A stretch of 64,000 nt of DNA from Diploptera punctata (GCA_030220185.1 JASPKZ010007795.1:1204501-1268500), one strand, 5' to 3'. Positions 40,268 through 51,440 are shown, numbered from the stretch's first letter. The notes: generated by a model not told the origin, from the sequence alone. Program-made: numbers and translations.

Positions 40268-40624
40268 TTACTTTGTTTCATATTTCAAAATCTGGAGACT
40301 TCCAGTGGTATTAATGATTTTTTTATGTTGAAATGTTGTGTTCATAACAAAATGATTCTTTGATGTGGCAAAGGTGACTAATCTAACCCCCATTGTCATT
40401 ACTTCTTCATGAAGACTGGATTTGCCTGTTATTGGCCTGAATATATCTTCCCATCCCACTTTTGCATTAAAATCTCCTCCGACAATTTTCATATATCGTG
40501 AAAATTTATCAAATATGCATTTTAATTCTTCATAGAACCCAACTTTGAACTTGTCATCCTTATCTTCTGTGGGACTGTGTACATTTATGATTACAAAATC
40601 ATGGCATTTACTCTTTAGAATCAT
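40268..40624 (-). pseudogene. RTE-A apurinic-like endonuclease domain
   Basis: HDFVIINVHSPTEDKDDKFK and VGGDFNAKVGWEDIF carry the EEP-family N.H.P and GDFNA motifs that mark the active site. The frame continues VTMGVRLVTFATSKNHFVMN and TTFQHK, as in RTE endonucleases. Frameshifts on both sides detach it from the RT. Confidence 0.85.
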
Positions 40625-41116
40625 GTATGATATCCTATTTCCAACAAACCTAACATCTTGAATAGCTGAAAAGATGCTCCCTTCATACTAAAAAATCGTT
40701 CCATAGTATAATGTAAAGCTTCCTGATTACCTTCTCCTGGCCATCAAACTTCTTGTAAAGCAACTATATCCAAGGGAGATTGATCTATCCTGTATTAATA
40801 CATCTAGTGCCCTACAAATATAGAATGTTCTAACATTCCATGTTCCTAGGAACATGACCCTATGTTATGTTTAAGCCTTTGTCATAGATTCCCTGAAGTA
40901 GTCCCCCCCCTCCCAGAGATCTGAAAGGGGGACTATTTTTCTCTGTAAAATTTTACTTCATGCATTTCTTGATGATTGTATTTTATCAATGAAAGATCAT
41001 CAGTCTTTCAACCAATTACTTTTATGTTTGGCTTACTGTTTTTGACCTATCCAGCAAGCATCCCATTCCACCACTACCAGGTAAAGATACCATCGGAGTG
41101 ATCTTATCATATAATA

Positions 41117-41945
41117 CAGTAAAAGCTCCTTATTCGCAGGGGATATGTTCCGCGAATATGGAATAGTAATTTGAATGGGTATATAGGGGATACATCCTAA
41201 GGTTCCAAAATAAAACCAATTAATGAGAGATTTTGAACAATTTTATTAATTATTATTGTCAGGCTTAGGCAAGGGCTTAAAGATTCGTATTTTTTTTTCC
41301 TGTTTTGCTGCTTTTATAAGGTCTTTCAATTCAGATTGATATTTAGCTGTAATTTCAGCGATAGAATTCCTTATTTTGTCTTTGGATTTCTTGATGAATT
41401 GTACAGTTGATTCATTAACATTGAAACAGCAGGATATAGATGGCAAACGACTGCCAATGTGTAAACAGTCAAACATTTATATTTTTACTTTAGCGGCAAC
41501 ACTCCTTTTTTCTGTTTTCTCCTTTTTACTCGACATTATAAATTGGTAACAAAGCAGAAGAGACACATGTTTTTCAATTAAAATTATTGCAACGAATAAC
41601 AAGTTGAAACAATAAACCACCGATTGTGGCGAGGGCAATATTTATCAATGGACACAGCGGCACGTGAAATACGGCAGCTTTTAAAACGAACTTTAGACTT
41701 AGTGACAATAAGGTTTGTTTTACTTTGATATTAATTTGTCTATTTGGTTTGAATCGCTCCTTGTAAATACTGCCTTGCACGTGCCTGCAGTAAAAAAAGT
41801 TGCCGGTAGGTTAATAAAGGATAATAATCCTTCTTATATATACCGACTAGATCCACGAATAAATACATTTTTAGCCATGAATACAGGAACTGTCACAATT
41901 TTTTAACCTGCGAATAATGAAAACTTGAATAAGGAGCTTCTACTG
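41117..41945 (-). mobile_element. Tigger/pogo-like element, 829 bp, internally deleted
   Basis: Termini CAGTAAAAGCTCCTTATTCG and complement (GAATAAGGAGCTTCTACTG), TA on both sides. The best-preserved copy in the window. Transposase coding remains only at 41246-41476. Confidence 0.85.
41246..41476 (-). pseudogene. Tigger transposase N-terminal HTH remnant
   Basis: HIGSRLPSISCCFNVNESTV and QFIKKSKDKIRNSIAE resemble the first helix-turn-helix of CENP-B/Tigger transposases (a -I-..-F.VN.STV..I-K.K.KI- pattern). The DDE domain is absent. The frame ends in an acidic/basic tail and stop. Confidence 0.65.
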
Positions 41946-42034
41946 TATTCAATAAATTTTAATTGCTTTTGCACACAAGTAAAAATGTACTTTAATTATA
42001 AAATTATCTCACACACATATGAGTAATCAGATTT

Positions 42035-42910
42035 TTTGTCTTCTTCTTCCGAATGCAGTATTGGGTGATGATGCCCGTTCTGCGACTACAAAAACTGATC
42101 TTTCCATCGGTTGAAGGGTCTTCTGAGGTCTCTTTTGCCTTTAGGGTTGAGGTGGTAAATCATCTTTGGTAAACGGGAATTTGACATTCTCTGGACGTGT
42201 TGGAACCATTTAATCTGACTATTTAACTCATGCCCCAAATGGGAGTCAATGACCAATCACGTTTCAATGATTTCTGTTTTACAACCAATCAGAGTCGTGT
42301 TTCACGAAATATTTATCAGTGTTATAATTACCATATTAAAGAAAGCTCCTCCTTTTTAATATTCTGAAATAGTATGATCTGGTTGCAGTGATAAACAAAA
42401 AGAAGCAGATGAAGCGTGCCTATCGTTTCTCATTTGTTTCCAAACATCGCCGTTTACATTAGATATATAAATATTTTAAAATAACTACAGTTAAATAATG
42501 ATTTGTGAGTAAACAGCTTAATTTTATTCGTTAAATAGTCCTAACAAATGCCACTCTTGATTTCCAAATTCTCTAGATAAATTCACTCCTCACTTCGTGA
42601 GTCGTGAATTTATCGATAATTTGGAAATCACTCGTGGCATTACTTATGATAATTTTGTATATGTTCCACCATTTCCCTACTATTCCACTGCATCCTTATC
42701 TCATCACTTTTCATTCTATCCCTTAATGTTACTCCAGTTAGTGATCGGAGGAATCTCATTTGTGAACTATTAATGCGGGATTTATCTTTTGCTCGAAGTG
42801 TCCAGCATTCACTTCCGTATAGTAGAGCAGGTTTGGCTATGGCATTATGAAATCTCAGATTTTTTGTTTCATTCTTATTTATAGACACTTTAATATCTAA
42901 GCTCACTTAT
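42035..42910 (-). pseudogene. RTE-B reverse transcriptase C-terminus, split
   Basis: Reverse frame 42640-42906: IAKPALLYGSECWTLRAKDK, SQMRFLRSLTGVTLRDRMKS. It is interrupted by the foldback at 42219-42646 and continues to the 3' end at about 42038, near identical to 46825-46995. Confidence 0.8.
42219..42646. mobile_element. Foldback-family insertion (428 bp) in RTE-B
   Basis: The uninterrupted copy at 46.99 kb reads AATCTGATAATTTTG; here the element sits between the two halves with TGA on both sides (42216-42218, 42647-42649), giving a likely 3 bp TSD. Starts CTATTTAACTCATGCC, ends GGCATTACTTA. An internal hairpin lies near the right end (GATAAATTCAC/GTGAATTTATC). Confidence 0.75.
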
Positions 42911-42959
42911 AATATTAAATAATGAATATAATTAAATTAATCCTGGTACTCGACAATTA

Positions 42960-43055
42960 AGAAGCAGAAAAATAATCTTAGGTAGGTTGGCACTGAGGTT
43001 TGAACCTGGGATGACTCTCAAGTGCAACTGCTTGAGCCAACTTACTCAGTAATCA
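42960..43055 (-). repeat. tRNA-like remnant
   Basis: Complement contains GGTTCAAACCTCAG and GTTGGCTCAAGCAGTTG-type A-box sequence. Probably an old SINE head. Confidence 0.45.
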
Positions 43056-43129
43056 GATATAAAACTATGTAAAACATAAAATAAATTAATCATTTGATAA
43101 CACTGAGCAATAAAAAAGAAACTTTTTTT

Positions 43130-43540
43130 TTTGTCTCAGAAAGGAAAATATGTGATTCTGATAGTACTTTTTCTCCTGAATTCAAATATGACATCGGTTT
43201 TTTCTCCATCATGCAACATTTCCGAGACATTCCATCCTTTTAGCAGGAACTAAGCATTTCAGACTGGTTTTTGGATAACTTTAAATCTCGTATGAGATCG
43301 TTAAGATCTTCTTGAGTCAACAAATGAGGCTCAGATGAACAGCTTTGTTCAAAAGTTGTATCACCAAAGTCTGTTTCTTCTTCCTTACTTCCATCAGAAT
43401 CTGAGCTCTCTTCATCTAATGTCACATGTTCTGGAGGCTTTGGTATGGGCAATTCTTCGCAGTGTGGAACTGGTCTCATTGCAGATTGCAAGTCAGGGTA
43501 CACCACTGTATATTTTGATTTTGACGTAATCCCTTTAATG
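43130..43540 (-). pseudogene. Decayed exon of an arthropod 'LTQEDLNDLIRDL' protein
   Basis: Reverse frame 43240-43506: YPDLQSAMRPVPHCEELPIP, HLLTQEDLNDLIRDLKLSKN. After a one-base frame change near 43245 it continues LKGWNVSEMLHDGEKTDVIF. I recognise this as a recurrent uncharacterised, apparently repeat-borne insect protein segment (LTQ.DLNDL.RDL.LSK.Q.E.L). It cannot encode a full product. Confidence 0.55.
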
Positions 43541-43760
43541 TTTGTTAAGCAGAAAATAATTATTTAAATCCATTAATTGAAATTGACATAAAAAAAAACT
43601 GTGGGTGATGGAGAAATTCCGAATAATATTTGAAAACACGATAAAAACTACATTAAATACAACTATTGGTGCTCATGAGACAAAAATCATGTTGAACAGT
43701 GTAATTTATATCTAAAACCAAGTAGTATTTGATAGTAAAAAAAATGTGCAGTAGTATCCT

Positions 43761-44740
43761 ATAGTTTTCAGACACTTTTGAAATCCAGAATGGGTTGAAG
43801 CAAGGAGATGCACTATCTCCTCTACTATTTAATTTTGTACTAGAGCATGCCATTAAATCTTTAGAGAATGAGGAAGGCTTCCAACTCAATGGTATTAATA
43901 AGCTGTTAGTTTATGCTGATGATGTAGTACTACTGGCCGATAGCGAGGAGATACTAAAGGCCAACACGCACACACTATTGAGTAACACTAAGAAATTAGG
44001 ACTGGAAGTAAATATCAGTAAAACTAAATATATGGTCACACGTAGAAATTCAGTATATAATGGAAATGGACAGCAAATGACAAATGAGGGAAATTTTGAG
44101 GAAGTGGCTGAATTCAAATACCTAGGAACAATAATCACAAATAGGAATGAGATGCACAAAGAAATTAAACATAGGCTCAATTCTGGAAATGCATGCTATT
44201 ATGCATGGCAGAGACTCTTGATGTCCCAACTCCTTTCAAAAAACGTTAAACTGAAAATATATAAAACTATTATTCTACCAGTTATATTATATGGGTGCGA
44301 AACATGGACTCTTACTTTAAGGGAGGAAAGGAGATTACGAGTATTTGAGAATAAATTTCTTAGGAAAATTTTTGGACCAAAGAGAGATGAACAGACAGGT
44401 GAATGGAGAAGACTACATAACAATGAACTACATGGTCTTTATAGGAAGCCAGATATAATAAGAACAATTAAGTCTCGTAGACTGCGATGGGCAGGACATG
44501 TTGCGCGTATGGGGAATGAAAGACGTGCGTGGAAGCTTCTTGTAGGAAAGCCAGAAGGAAAACGCCCAGTTGATAGACCAAGAATGAGGTGGGAGAACAA
44601 CATTAACTATGATTTGAGGGAAGTAGATTATACAGGGAATGATTGGAAAGCATTAGCTCAGGATAGGGATGTATGGAGAGCTTATGTCCGCGCGGCCATG
44701 AACCTTCGAGTTCGATAGTGCCAGTGAGTAAGTAAGAGTG
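43761..44740 (+). mobile_element. RTE-A retrotransposon, 5'-truncated, intact frame
   Basis: TSD AGTAGTATCCT (43750-43760, 44741-44751), 3' tail GTGAGTAAGTAAGAGTG. A young copy of 980 bp. Confidence 0.92.
43768..44718 (+). CDS. RTE-A reverse transcriptase, C-terminal part
   Basis: Open from the truncation point: SDTFEIQNGLKQGDALSPLL, catalytic LLVYADDVVLLADSEE, SKTKYMVTRRNSVYNGNG, LPVILYGCETWTLTLREERR, RLRWAGHVARMGNERRAWKL, stop at 44718. Lacks the endonuclease and RT motifs 0-3. Nearly identical in sequence to 13586-14458 and 48026-49156, so the family was active recently. Confidence 0.9.
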   Translation, partial: SDTFEIQNGLKQGDALSPLLFNFVLEHAIKSLENEEGFQLNGINKLLVYADDVVLLADSEEILKANTHTLLSNTKKLGLEVNISKTKYMVTRRNSVYNGNGQQMTNEGNFEEVAEFKYLGTIITNRNEMHKEIKHRLNSGNACYYAWQRLLMSQLLSKNVKLKIYKTIILPVILYGCETWTLTLREERRLRVFENKFLRKIFGPKRDEQTGEWRRLHNNELHGLYRKPDIIRTIKSRRLRWAGHVARMGNERRAWKLLVGKPEGKRPVDRPRMRWENNINYDLREVDYTGNDWKALAQDRDVWRAYVRAAMNLRVR

Positions 44741-45021
44741 AGTAGTATCCTTCACTATGTAATGTGAACATTTTATTATATTGTGGTGAGATAAATGAAT
44801 ACAAGGGGGAAAAAATTGGTTGCCTTTCACACACACACACACACTTGAATTTGATGCTGGAGAACTTAAAGTATTTCCTCTACTTCCATTAGCCGGAGAG
44901 TACTGGAATTTTTTTCTTCATATACGTAATTAGAATTAATATAAATAATGTCATTCTGTCTGTTGGAAAAATATATTATTGTGAGTTTGTAAAATTTTAT
45001 TTTTAATAAGTAAATGTTTAA

Positions 45022-45605
45022 AGCCAGAAGGAAAACGCCTAGTTGGTAGACCAAGAATGAGGTGGGAGAACAACATTAACTATGATTTGTGGGAAGTAGA
45101 TTATACAGGAATGATTGGAAAGCATTAGCTCAGGATAGGGATGTATGGAGAGCTTATGTCCACGCGGCCATGAATAGTGCCAGTGAGTAAGTAAGTAAGT
45201 AACTCGCCTCGGTAGCTCAGTTGGTAGAGCACTTGGCCCAGAAAGCCAAGGGTCCCGGGTTCGAGTCCCGGTCTAGGCGAAAATTTTTGTCTTCAAATAT
45301 AATTTATCCTTCAATGAGAAGTGTTAAATTAATAATAAAATCGTCAATAGAAGCCCTACTGGCTATAAAGTGGTGTTAAATTCCCAATAAATGTCTTCTT
45401 AACTAAGAAGCCGCCATTTGCAAAGATAGAAGCTATGGTTTCAAGCATTTGGCGCGAGGGAATTACAACGTACATAAGAGAAAAATTTGCATCTAGATCG
45501 TAACTCGCCTCGGTAGCTCAGTTGGTAGAGCACTTGGCCCGGAAAGCCAAGGGTCCCGGGTTCGAGTCCCGGTCTAGGCGAAAATTTTTCTCTTCAAATA
45601 TAAGT
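45022..45605 (+). mobile_element. RTE-A 3' fragment hosting a T1 direct dimer
   Basis: TSD AAGTAAATGTTTAA (45008-45021, 45606-45619). Only the last 160 bp or so of RTE-A (45022-45200) is present. The T1 dimer inserted in its AGTA tail. Confidence 0.85.
45201..45598 (+). mobile_element. T1 tRNA-like direct dimer (+,+)
   Basis: Cores at 45205-45279 and 45506-45580, exactly 301 bp apart, joined through the tail sequence (CTTCAATGAGAAGTGTTAAA). The AGTAAGTAA target repeats on both sides. The left unit starts immediately at its core. Confidence 0.88.
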
Positions 45606-45718
45606 AAGTAAATGTTTAATTGGATTACTAGGCGTTTGCTGAATGGTTATAAAGTGATTTTTTTTTTAGCTTTTTTAAGGAGTACCATACTATTTTAAAC
45701 CTTAAATATTTGGAATGA

Positions 45719-46157
45719 CTATTTAACTCATGCCCCAAATGGGAGTCAATGACCAATCACGTTTCAATGATTTCTGTTTTACAACCAATCAGAGTCGTGT
45801 TTCACCAAATATTTATCAGTGTTATAATTACCATATTAAAGAAAGCTCCTCCTTACAATATTGCGTTCCTTTGGCAATAAATAGTATGATCTGGTTGCAG
45901 TGATAAACAAATGAAGCAGCAGAAGCGTACCTATCGTTTCTCATTTGTTTTCAAACATCGCCGTTTACATTAAATATATAAATATTTTAAAATAACTATA
46001 GTTAAATAATGATTTGTGAGTAAACAGCTTAATTTTATTCGTTAAATAGTCCTAACAAATGCCACTCTTGATTTCCAAATTCTCTAGATAAATTCACTCC
46101 TCACTTCGTGAGTCGTGAATTTATCGATAATTTGGAAATCACTCGTGGCATTACTTA
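45719..46157. mobile_element. Foldback-family insertion (439 bp)
   Basis: TGA on both sides (45716-45718, 46158-46160). Colinear with 42219-42646. Confidence 0.75.
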
Positions 46158-46169
46158 TGATAAAGAGGT

Positions 46170-46480
46170 AGCTTGTTTAATGCCACCAGGCTGTCATACA
46201 TTTCTGGCATTGGCAGAATTATAACCCACTTCTGAGGTTGGGGATTCTGAAAGGCAGAGTTATGTTACCCCATTGATATGAAGAGTAATAAATTATATGA
46301 AATGCAGAGAAGTCCTTAAAATTAAATTCCATACTATAGGCAACTACTTTAAGAAAAAAATCCTGTGGTCAGTGAGATTTGAACTTCGGATTTCAGGAAT
46401 GCTAGTCAGAAGCTGTGTCTTCAAGAAAATGAGGCTGCTCATAAGCGAGAATAATTCAATGACATTTATATCAACATTTT
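46170..46480 (-). mobile_element. SINE5 copy, decayed
   Basis: ACCCACTTCTGAGGTTGGGG body and a tRNA-like head in complement at about 46375-46445 (AAGTTCAAATCTCACTGACC). Limits approximate. Confidence 0.6.
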
Positions 46481-46824
46481 GAAATATATTTATATTATTG
46501 CACAAAATATGCATAACTTTCTTTGTCTACAGTTTTATAGAGATCTAAAGAGTATACATTTTCTAGTTCCTATAGTTGCCATCATCTAGAGATGTTTCCA
46601 CTTATGTGTGGGTCATCTCAGAACATGCATCCTCAACAAAGTTCTATCCAGCGACACATCCTTTTCCTAGATTTGTTCCCTTATAACCCTTCGTTTCTAG
46701 ATATATTTTAGCTTTATATAGCTATGTGGTCCTGTGTATTCCTAAGTTTCTTAAGCCTTTCATTTATATCTCAATGCTTTACTTAGTATTATTTCCTCTT
46801 CTATCATTTTTAAGTGTCCAAATC

Positions 46825-47330
46825 ATTTTCTTCTTCTTCTTCCGTATGCAGTATTGGGTGATGATGCCCGTTCTGCGACTACAAAAACTGATCTTTCCAT
46901 CGGTTGAAGGGTCTTCCGAGGTCTCTTTTGCCTTTAGGGTTGAGGTGGTAAATCATCTTTGGTAAACGGGAATTTGACATTCTCTGGTCGTGTTGGAACC
47001 ATTTAATCTGATAATTTTGTATATGTTCCACCATTTCCCTACTATTCCACTGCATCCTAATCTCATCACTCTTCATTCTATCCCTTAAAGTTACTCCTGT
47101 TAGTGATCGGAGGAATCTCATTTGTGAACTATTAATGCGGGATTTATCTTTTGCTCGAAGTATCCAGCATTCACTTCCGTATAGTAGAGCAGGTTTGGCT
47201 ATGGCATTATGAAATCTCAATTGGATTTCTTTCCTCATTTGTTTTCCAAAATTTCTCCTAATTACACCATTTAGTCTGTTATATTTTTCTAAATTTGTTT
47301 CCACATCTTATTGATAATGAAAATGTGATA
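46825..47330 (-). pseudogene. RTE-B reverse transcriptase C-terminus
   Basis: Reverse frame 46879-47304: METNLEKYNRLNGVIRRNFG, LLYGSECWILRAKDKSRINS, RFLRSLTGVTLRDRMKSDEI, IKWFQHDQRMSNSRLP, GKRDLGRPFNRWKDQFL. This is the post-RT domain of a second RTE lineage, whose 3' end is CATCACCCAATACTGCA in sense. Confidence 0.82.
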
Positions 47331-47557
47331 TATTATTACCTAAATAATTAAAGTATGTTACTTGTTCTAACCAAATCATTTTAGCCTCACTTTTTGTACT
47401 CTGAATCTCTGATATATGTTACAATAGTGTACACTTATTAACTGGTATTATCAAATCCGTAGGTTCATGGCTACACAGACATAATATCTCCATACATCCT
47501 TATTCTAGGCTAGTCTCTTCCATCTGCCCCCTATATAATTTACTTCCCTCAAATCAT

Positions 47558-47903
47558 TATTACTCCAACCACGACAGGCCTAGAAGGCCCTTGGCCTACC
47601 ATCTGGTTGCTGGCCTCGCATCCACATATGTTAATCACATAGGTAGACAATCATCTAGCCAGTGTAGGGGTGACATGTGGTCAGCATATCAAGTCCCTCA
47701 GCTGTTATAGCTGGTCTTATCAACCTGGAGTCACTAATTATTATAGCTACCCAAATGCCTCACGATGCTGGGTGGGCTCTGATCCCATACTGGCCGAAAT
47801 TCCATGAGAAATTTTCTTCCCCGATGGAGACTCGAACCAGCACAAGTCCTGCAGCTCTGTGCCAAGGCTTCTTGAATTAACCACTCGGCTATGGCGCGAG
47901 ACT
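47558..47903 (-). mobile_element. SINE family 1
   Basis: TSD CCCTCAAATCAT (47546-47557, 47904-47915). Same head and body as 38031-38371. Confidence 0.9.
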
Positions 47904-48008
47904 CCCTCAAATCATGTTTAATGTTATTTTCCATGCCCTTCTTTCATTCTCCATTTATGCCAAGTCTTGTCCATCATTCTATGAGAATTAATTGTTCTTA
48001 TTACATAC

Positions 48009-49553
48009 TTACTTACTCACTGGCACTATCGAACCCATAGGTTCATGGCCGCGCGGACATAAGCTCTCCATACATCCCTATCCTCAGCCAATGCTTTCCA
48101 ATCATTCCCTGTATAATCTACTTCCCTCAAATAATAGTTAATGTTGTTCTCCCACCTCATTCTTGGTCTACCAACTGGGCGTTTTCCTTCTGGCTTTCCT
48201 ACAAGAAGTTTCCATGCAAGTCTTTCATTCCCCATACGCGCAACATGTCCTGCCCATCGCAATCTACGAGACTTAACTGTTCTTATTATATCTGGCTTCC
48301 TATAAAGATCATGTAGTTCATTGTTATGTAGCCTTCTCCATTCACCTGTCTGTTCATCTCTCTTTGGTCCAAAAATCCTCCTAAGAACCTTATTCTCAAA
48401 TACTCTTAATCTCCTTTCCTCCCTTAAAGTAAGAGTCCATGTTTCGCACCCATATAATATAACTGGTAGAATAATAGTTTTATATATTTTTAGCTTAACG
48501 TTTTTTGAAAGGAGTTGGGACATCAAAAGTCTCTGCAATGCATAATAGCATGCATTTCCAGAATTGAGCCTATGTTTAATTTCTTTGTGCATCTCATTCC
48601 TATTTGTGATTATTGTTCCTAGGTATTTGAATTCAGCCACTTCCTCAAAACTTCCCTCATTTGTCCTTAGCTGTCCATTTCCATTATATACTGAATTTCT
48701 ACGTGTGACCATATATTTAGTTTTACTGATATTTACTTCCAGTCCTAATTTCTTAGTGTTACTCAATAGTGTGTGCGTGTTGGCCTTTAGTATCTCCTCG
48801 CTATCGGCCAGTAGTACTACATCATCAGCATAAACTAACAGCTTATTAATACCATTAAGTTGTAAGCCTTCCTCATTCTCTAATGATTTAATGGCATGCT
48901 CTAGTACAAAATTAAATAGTAGAGGAGATAGTGCATCTCCTTGCTTCAACCCATTCTGGATTTCAAAAGTGTCTGAAAACTGTTTGCCTACACGCACCCT
49001 ACTCTTTGAGCCATTTAGACACATTTGTATAAGTCTAACTAACTTTTTAGGAATTCCGAACTCCAGCAGGATACTATATAACTTCTCCCTCTTAATTGAA
49101 TCATATGCTTTTTTGAAGTCTACATATAGTTGATGTACAGTACCATTATATTCCATTTTTTTCTAAAATCTGTCTTATACTAAAAATCTGATCTGTTGTA
49201 GACCTGTTTCTTCTAAATGCACATTGATGATCTCCTAGAATGTCATCAATATAGGGAGTAAGTCTGCTTACTAATATATTTGTTAGAATTTTGTACGAAG
49301 TTGAAAGTAATGAGATGCCCCTGTAGTTGTTGCAATCAGTTTTATCTCCTTTCTTATAAATTGGTACGATAATTGATTCCTTCCATTCATCTGGAAGATC
49401 TTTTTCCCAAATCATACTAAGCATCCAGCGTATCTTGTCCATCAATTTTTCTCCCCCTGATTTTATCAGTTCTGCTGGGATTTCATCTGAACCTGATGCT
49501 TTATACATCTTCAATTTTTCAATTGCCATTTCAAGCTCTAATGCACTTGGCCC
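48009..49553 (-). mobile_element. Young RTE-A retrotransposon, 1.55 kb, longest RT
   Basis: TSD TGTTCTTATTACATAC (ending about 48008; 49554-49569). 3' end at left (complement of AGTGAGTAAGTAAG). Confidence 0.9.
48026..49553 (-). CDS. RTE-A reverse transcriptase with one frameshift
   Basis: Two overlapping frames: 49146-49553 (ELEMAIEKLKMYKASGSDEI, SIIVPIYKKGDKTDCNNYRG, CAFRRNRSTTDQIFSIRQIL = RT motifs 0-2a) and 48026-49156 (HQLYVDFKKAYDSIKREKLY = motif 3 with catalytic D; GLKQGDALSPLLFNFVLEHA = motif 4; YADDVVLLAD = motif 5; C-terminal RWAGHVARM). A single frame change near 49150, after EKNGI, separates them. The open frame reads on past 49553 into the older host copy, giving a spurious LYDLYRKSYVIRT start. 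Confidence 0.9.
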
Positions 49554-49606
49554 TGTTCTTATTACATACGATTTCCTATATAGATCATATAGCACATTGT
49601 TATGTA

Positions 49607-49999
49607 TATCTATAATACGTAGCCCAATGTTGAGTCATGGCCTCTCCTTTGTTAGGAATTGCTAGACCAAGTTAATTTAGTTACCTTATTTGCCCATAGA
49701 TGTCATGAATGACACTCGGTTAACACACCTACTCAATGAGACATCTGGGAGGTAACTAAGATATTACCAGGATATTGATATTGGTAAATTTTGCTTACAG
49801 GCCTTTTTATTCAGGCTTAAGGATCTTTTACAAGCCTGAAAATCTTCAGACTTGGGACCCATGGCTTAAAGTCCCTCCTGGAGTACTTGCTCCTTGGATT
49901 TTTTCACCCTAAAAAATCTGTCTATCCCGGCATGGTTTGAACTTGTGACCCTTGGGATCAGAAGCAAAGAGCATAACCACTAGTTCACCATGACGGACT
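49607..49999 (-). mobile_element. SINE family 3 (tRNA-headed, about 390 bp)
   Basis: TSD CATTGTTATGTA (49595-49606, 50000-50011). Reverse strand head: GTCATGGTGAACTAGTGGTT, B-box AAGTTCAAACC; body with GAAGATTTTCAGGCTTG. Second copy at 61.92-62.34 kb. Confidence 0.88.
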
Positions 50000-50169
50000 C
50001 ATTGTTATGTAGTCTTCTCCATTTTTCAGTCTGTTCGTCTCTCTTTGGTCTAAAATTTAGCATAAGAACTTATTCTCAAATACTCATAATCTCATAGAAT
50101 TAGAGTCCATGTTTCGCATCCATATAACTGGAAGAATAACAGTTTTCACCCAGCAGATATAAAACAATG

Positions 50170-50510
50170 TATTGCACCATAGCCGAGCGGTTAAGGCAAG
50201 ATGCCTTGGTGCAGAGCTATGGGACTTAAGGCTGGTTCAAGTCTCCATGGGGAAGACATTTTCTCGTGGAATTTGGGCCAGTATGGGACTGGTGCCCACC
50301 CAATGTTTGAGGCATTTGGGAAACTACAATAAGTAGTGGCTCCAGGTTGAGAAAACCCGATATAATGCCTCAACATGCTGACCACATGTTGCCCTTATAC
50401 TAGCTGGATGATCGTCTACGTCTGTACACATGTGGATGTGAGGCTGGCTGGTAGGCCAAGGGCCTTCTAGGCCTATCACATCATGGAGATGTGAAAAAGC
50501 ATTCCCCAAG
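50170..50510 (+). mobile_element. SINE family 1, + copy
   Basis: Head ACCATAGCCGAGCGGTTAAG, then GGTTCAAGTCTCCATGGGG. Ends near a GGCCTTCTAGGCCTATC block. TSD not determined. Confidence 0.8.
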
Positions 50511-50519
50511 GTGGCAGCC

Positions 50520-51440
50520 TTGTTCTAACCATCATAATTCACAATAAACTGTGCCTTTAGTTTATTTTTGTTTTGAACTCCCTTGATTAAGTGTGTGTAT
50601 ATATATTTACGGTAAGTGAAAATCTGCGCTACAATTTGCAAGTTATCTATAAACTGAAATGCCAAACATTATCCTTGTACCAAAGTTAAAAGTACAGAGA
50701 AAGAAATTAAATGTCTTACATGTGGTACTGGTGCAAAATAGGTAAGCACACTCCTCTTCGATATTTCTTCTGGTGTGCAGAAAAATTTGAATACTGCTAT
50801 CAGGTTCTGAATAATTTTATTTGGTTCCTGGGGCAACTTGATAGCAATCTTTTATGAAATGTGTACTACAAATTCATCTGTGTGTTGAAGATGGACAATT
50901 TTTCCATGTTATTGCTTGTGCCCGGTTCTTTCAAACTCAGCTTAGGAAACAAAATCTGCTTCAAACATGTCTAAAATAGCAAATTCAATTAACCACATTA
51001 TCGTAATCTGTGAACATTTATTTATGATTTCGGTAAGACTCCAATAAGATGATATATTTCAGTTATAATACTATGGGTAAATCCATAATACATTAAATCT
51101 GCATATAAACGACATTACAGATCGTAAATTTTACTAATAAAAAAGTAAATATAAAAATCGTGCGAAACGTAGTTTTGTTGGCAATTCTGAACAACTGTTC
51201 TGCATGAATATGGTCAATAAATCTGGAAATATTATTTTTTATCAATACAGGATGTGTATGACCATAACTTTCCAAGTTAACTTTATTAGCAGGGCTATAC
51301 AAGACGATTTATTTATGCAGTCAAACATATATTATTTAACTTTAAATATTAACTTCTTAATAATATAGTCTCTAACATGTTCGGTTCTCTATGTTGGCCA
51401 CTAAGTAAAAATAATCGATAAGCCTTCATTCGAGAATCGA
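50520..51440. other. Upstream region of NDUFA2; no other gene seen
   Basis: Unique-looking A+T-rich sequence with no readable ORF or repeat. The NDUFA2 promoter should lie in its last few hundred bases; I see no convincing TATA box. Confidence 0.45.

Larger units (their letters stand above)
37757..40870 (-). mobile_element. RTE-A retrotransposon, near full length, decayed
   Basis: The reverse strand shows, 5' to 3', an endonuclease start (GTWNVRTFY at about 40840-40815), an EEP endonuclease core (40268-40624), an RT with broken frames (38792-39034 LLLYADNIVLL) and the C-terminus (to 37757). A SINE1 (38031-38371) and a minimal PLE (39750-39848) are inserted. This gives the domain order EN then RT for the family that is truncated elsewhere in the window. 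Confidence 0.85.
47445..50160 (-). mobile_element. Old RTE-A copy carrying three nested insertions
   Basis: Pieces at 47445-47557, 47916-48008, 49570-49606 and 50012-50160 join into one diverged RTE-A 3' region when SINE1 (47558-47903), a younger RTE-A (48009-49553) and SINE3 (49607-49999) are removed with one TSD copy each. Confidence 0.85.

Noticed and set aside
48321..48833. Open frames MLCSLLHSPVCSSLFGPK and MSLCLISLCISFLFVIIVPR on the plus strand
   Set aside because: Antisense shadows of the RTE-A reverse transcriptase; the same shadows occur at 13.9, 44.2 and 61.4 kb.
49554..49595. Chimeric RT with a duplicated C-terminal motif at its N-terminus
   Set aside because: Explained by insertion of a young RTE-A into an older copy with a 16 bp TSD; no fusion protein.
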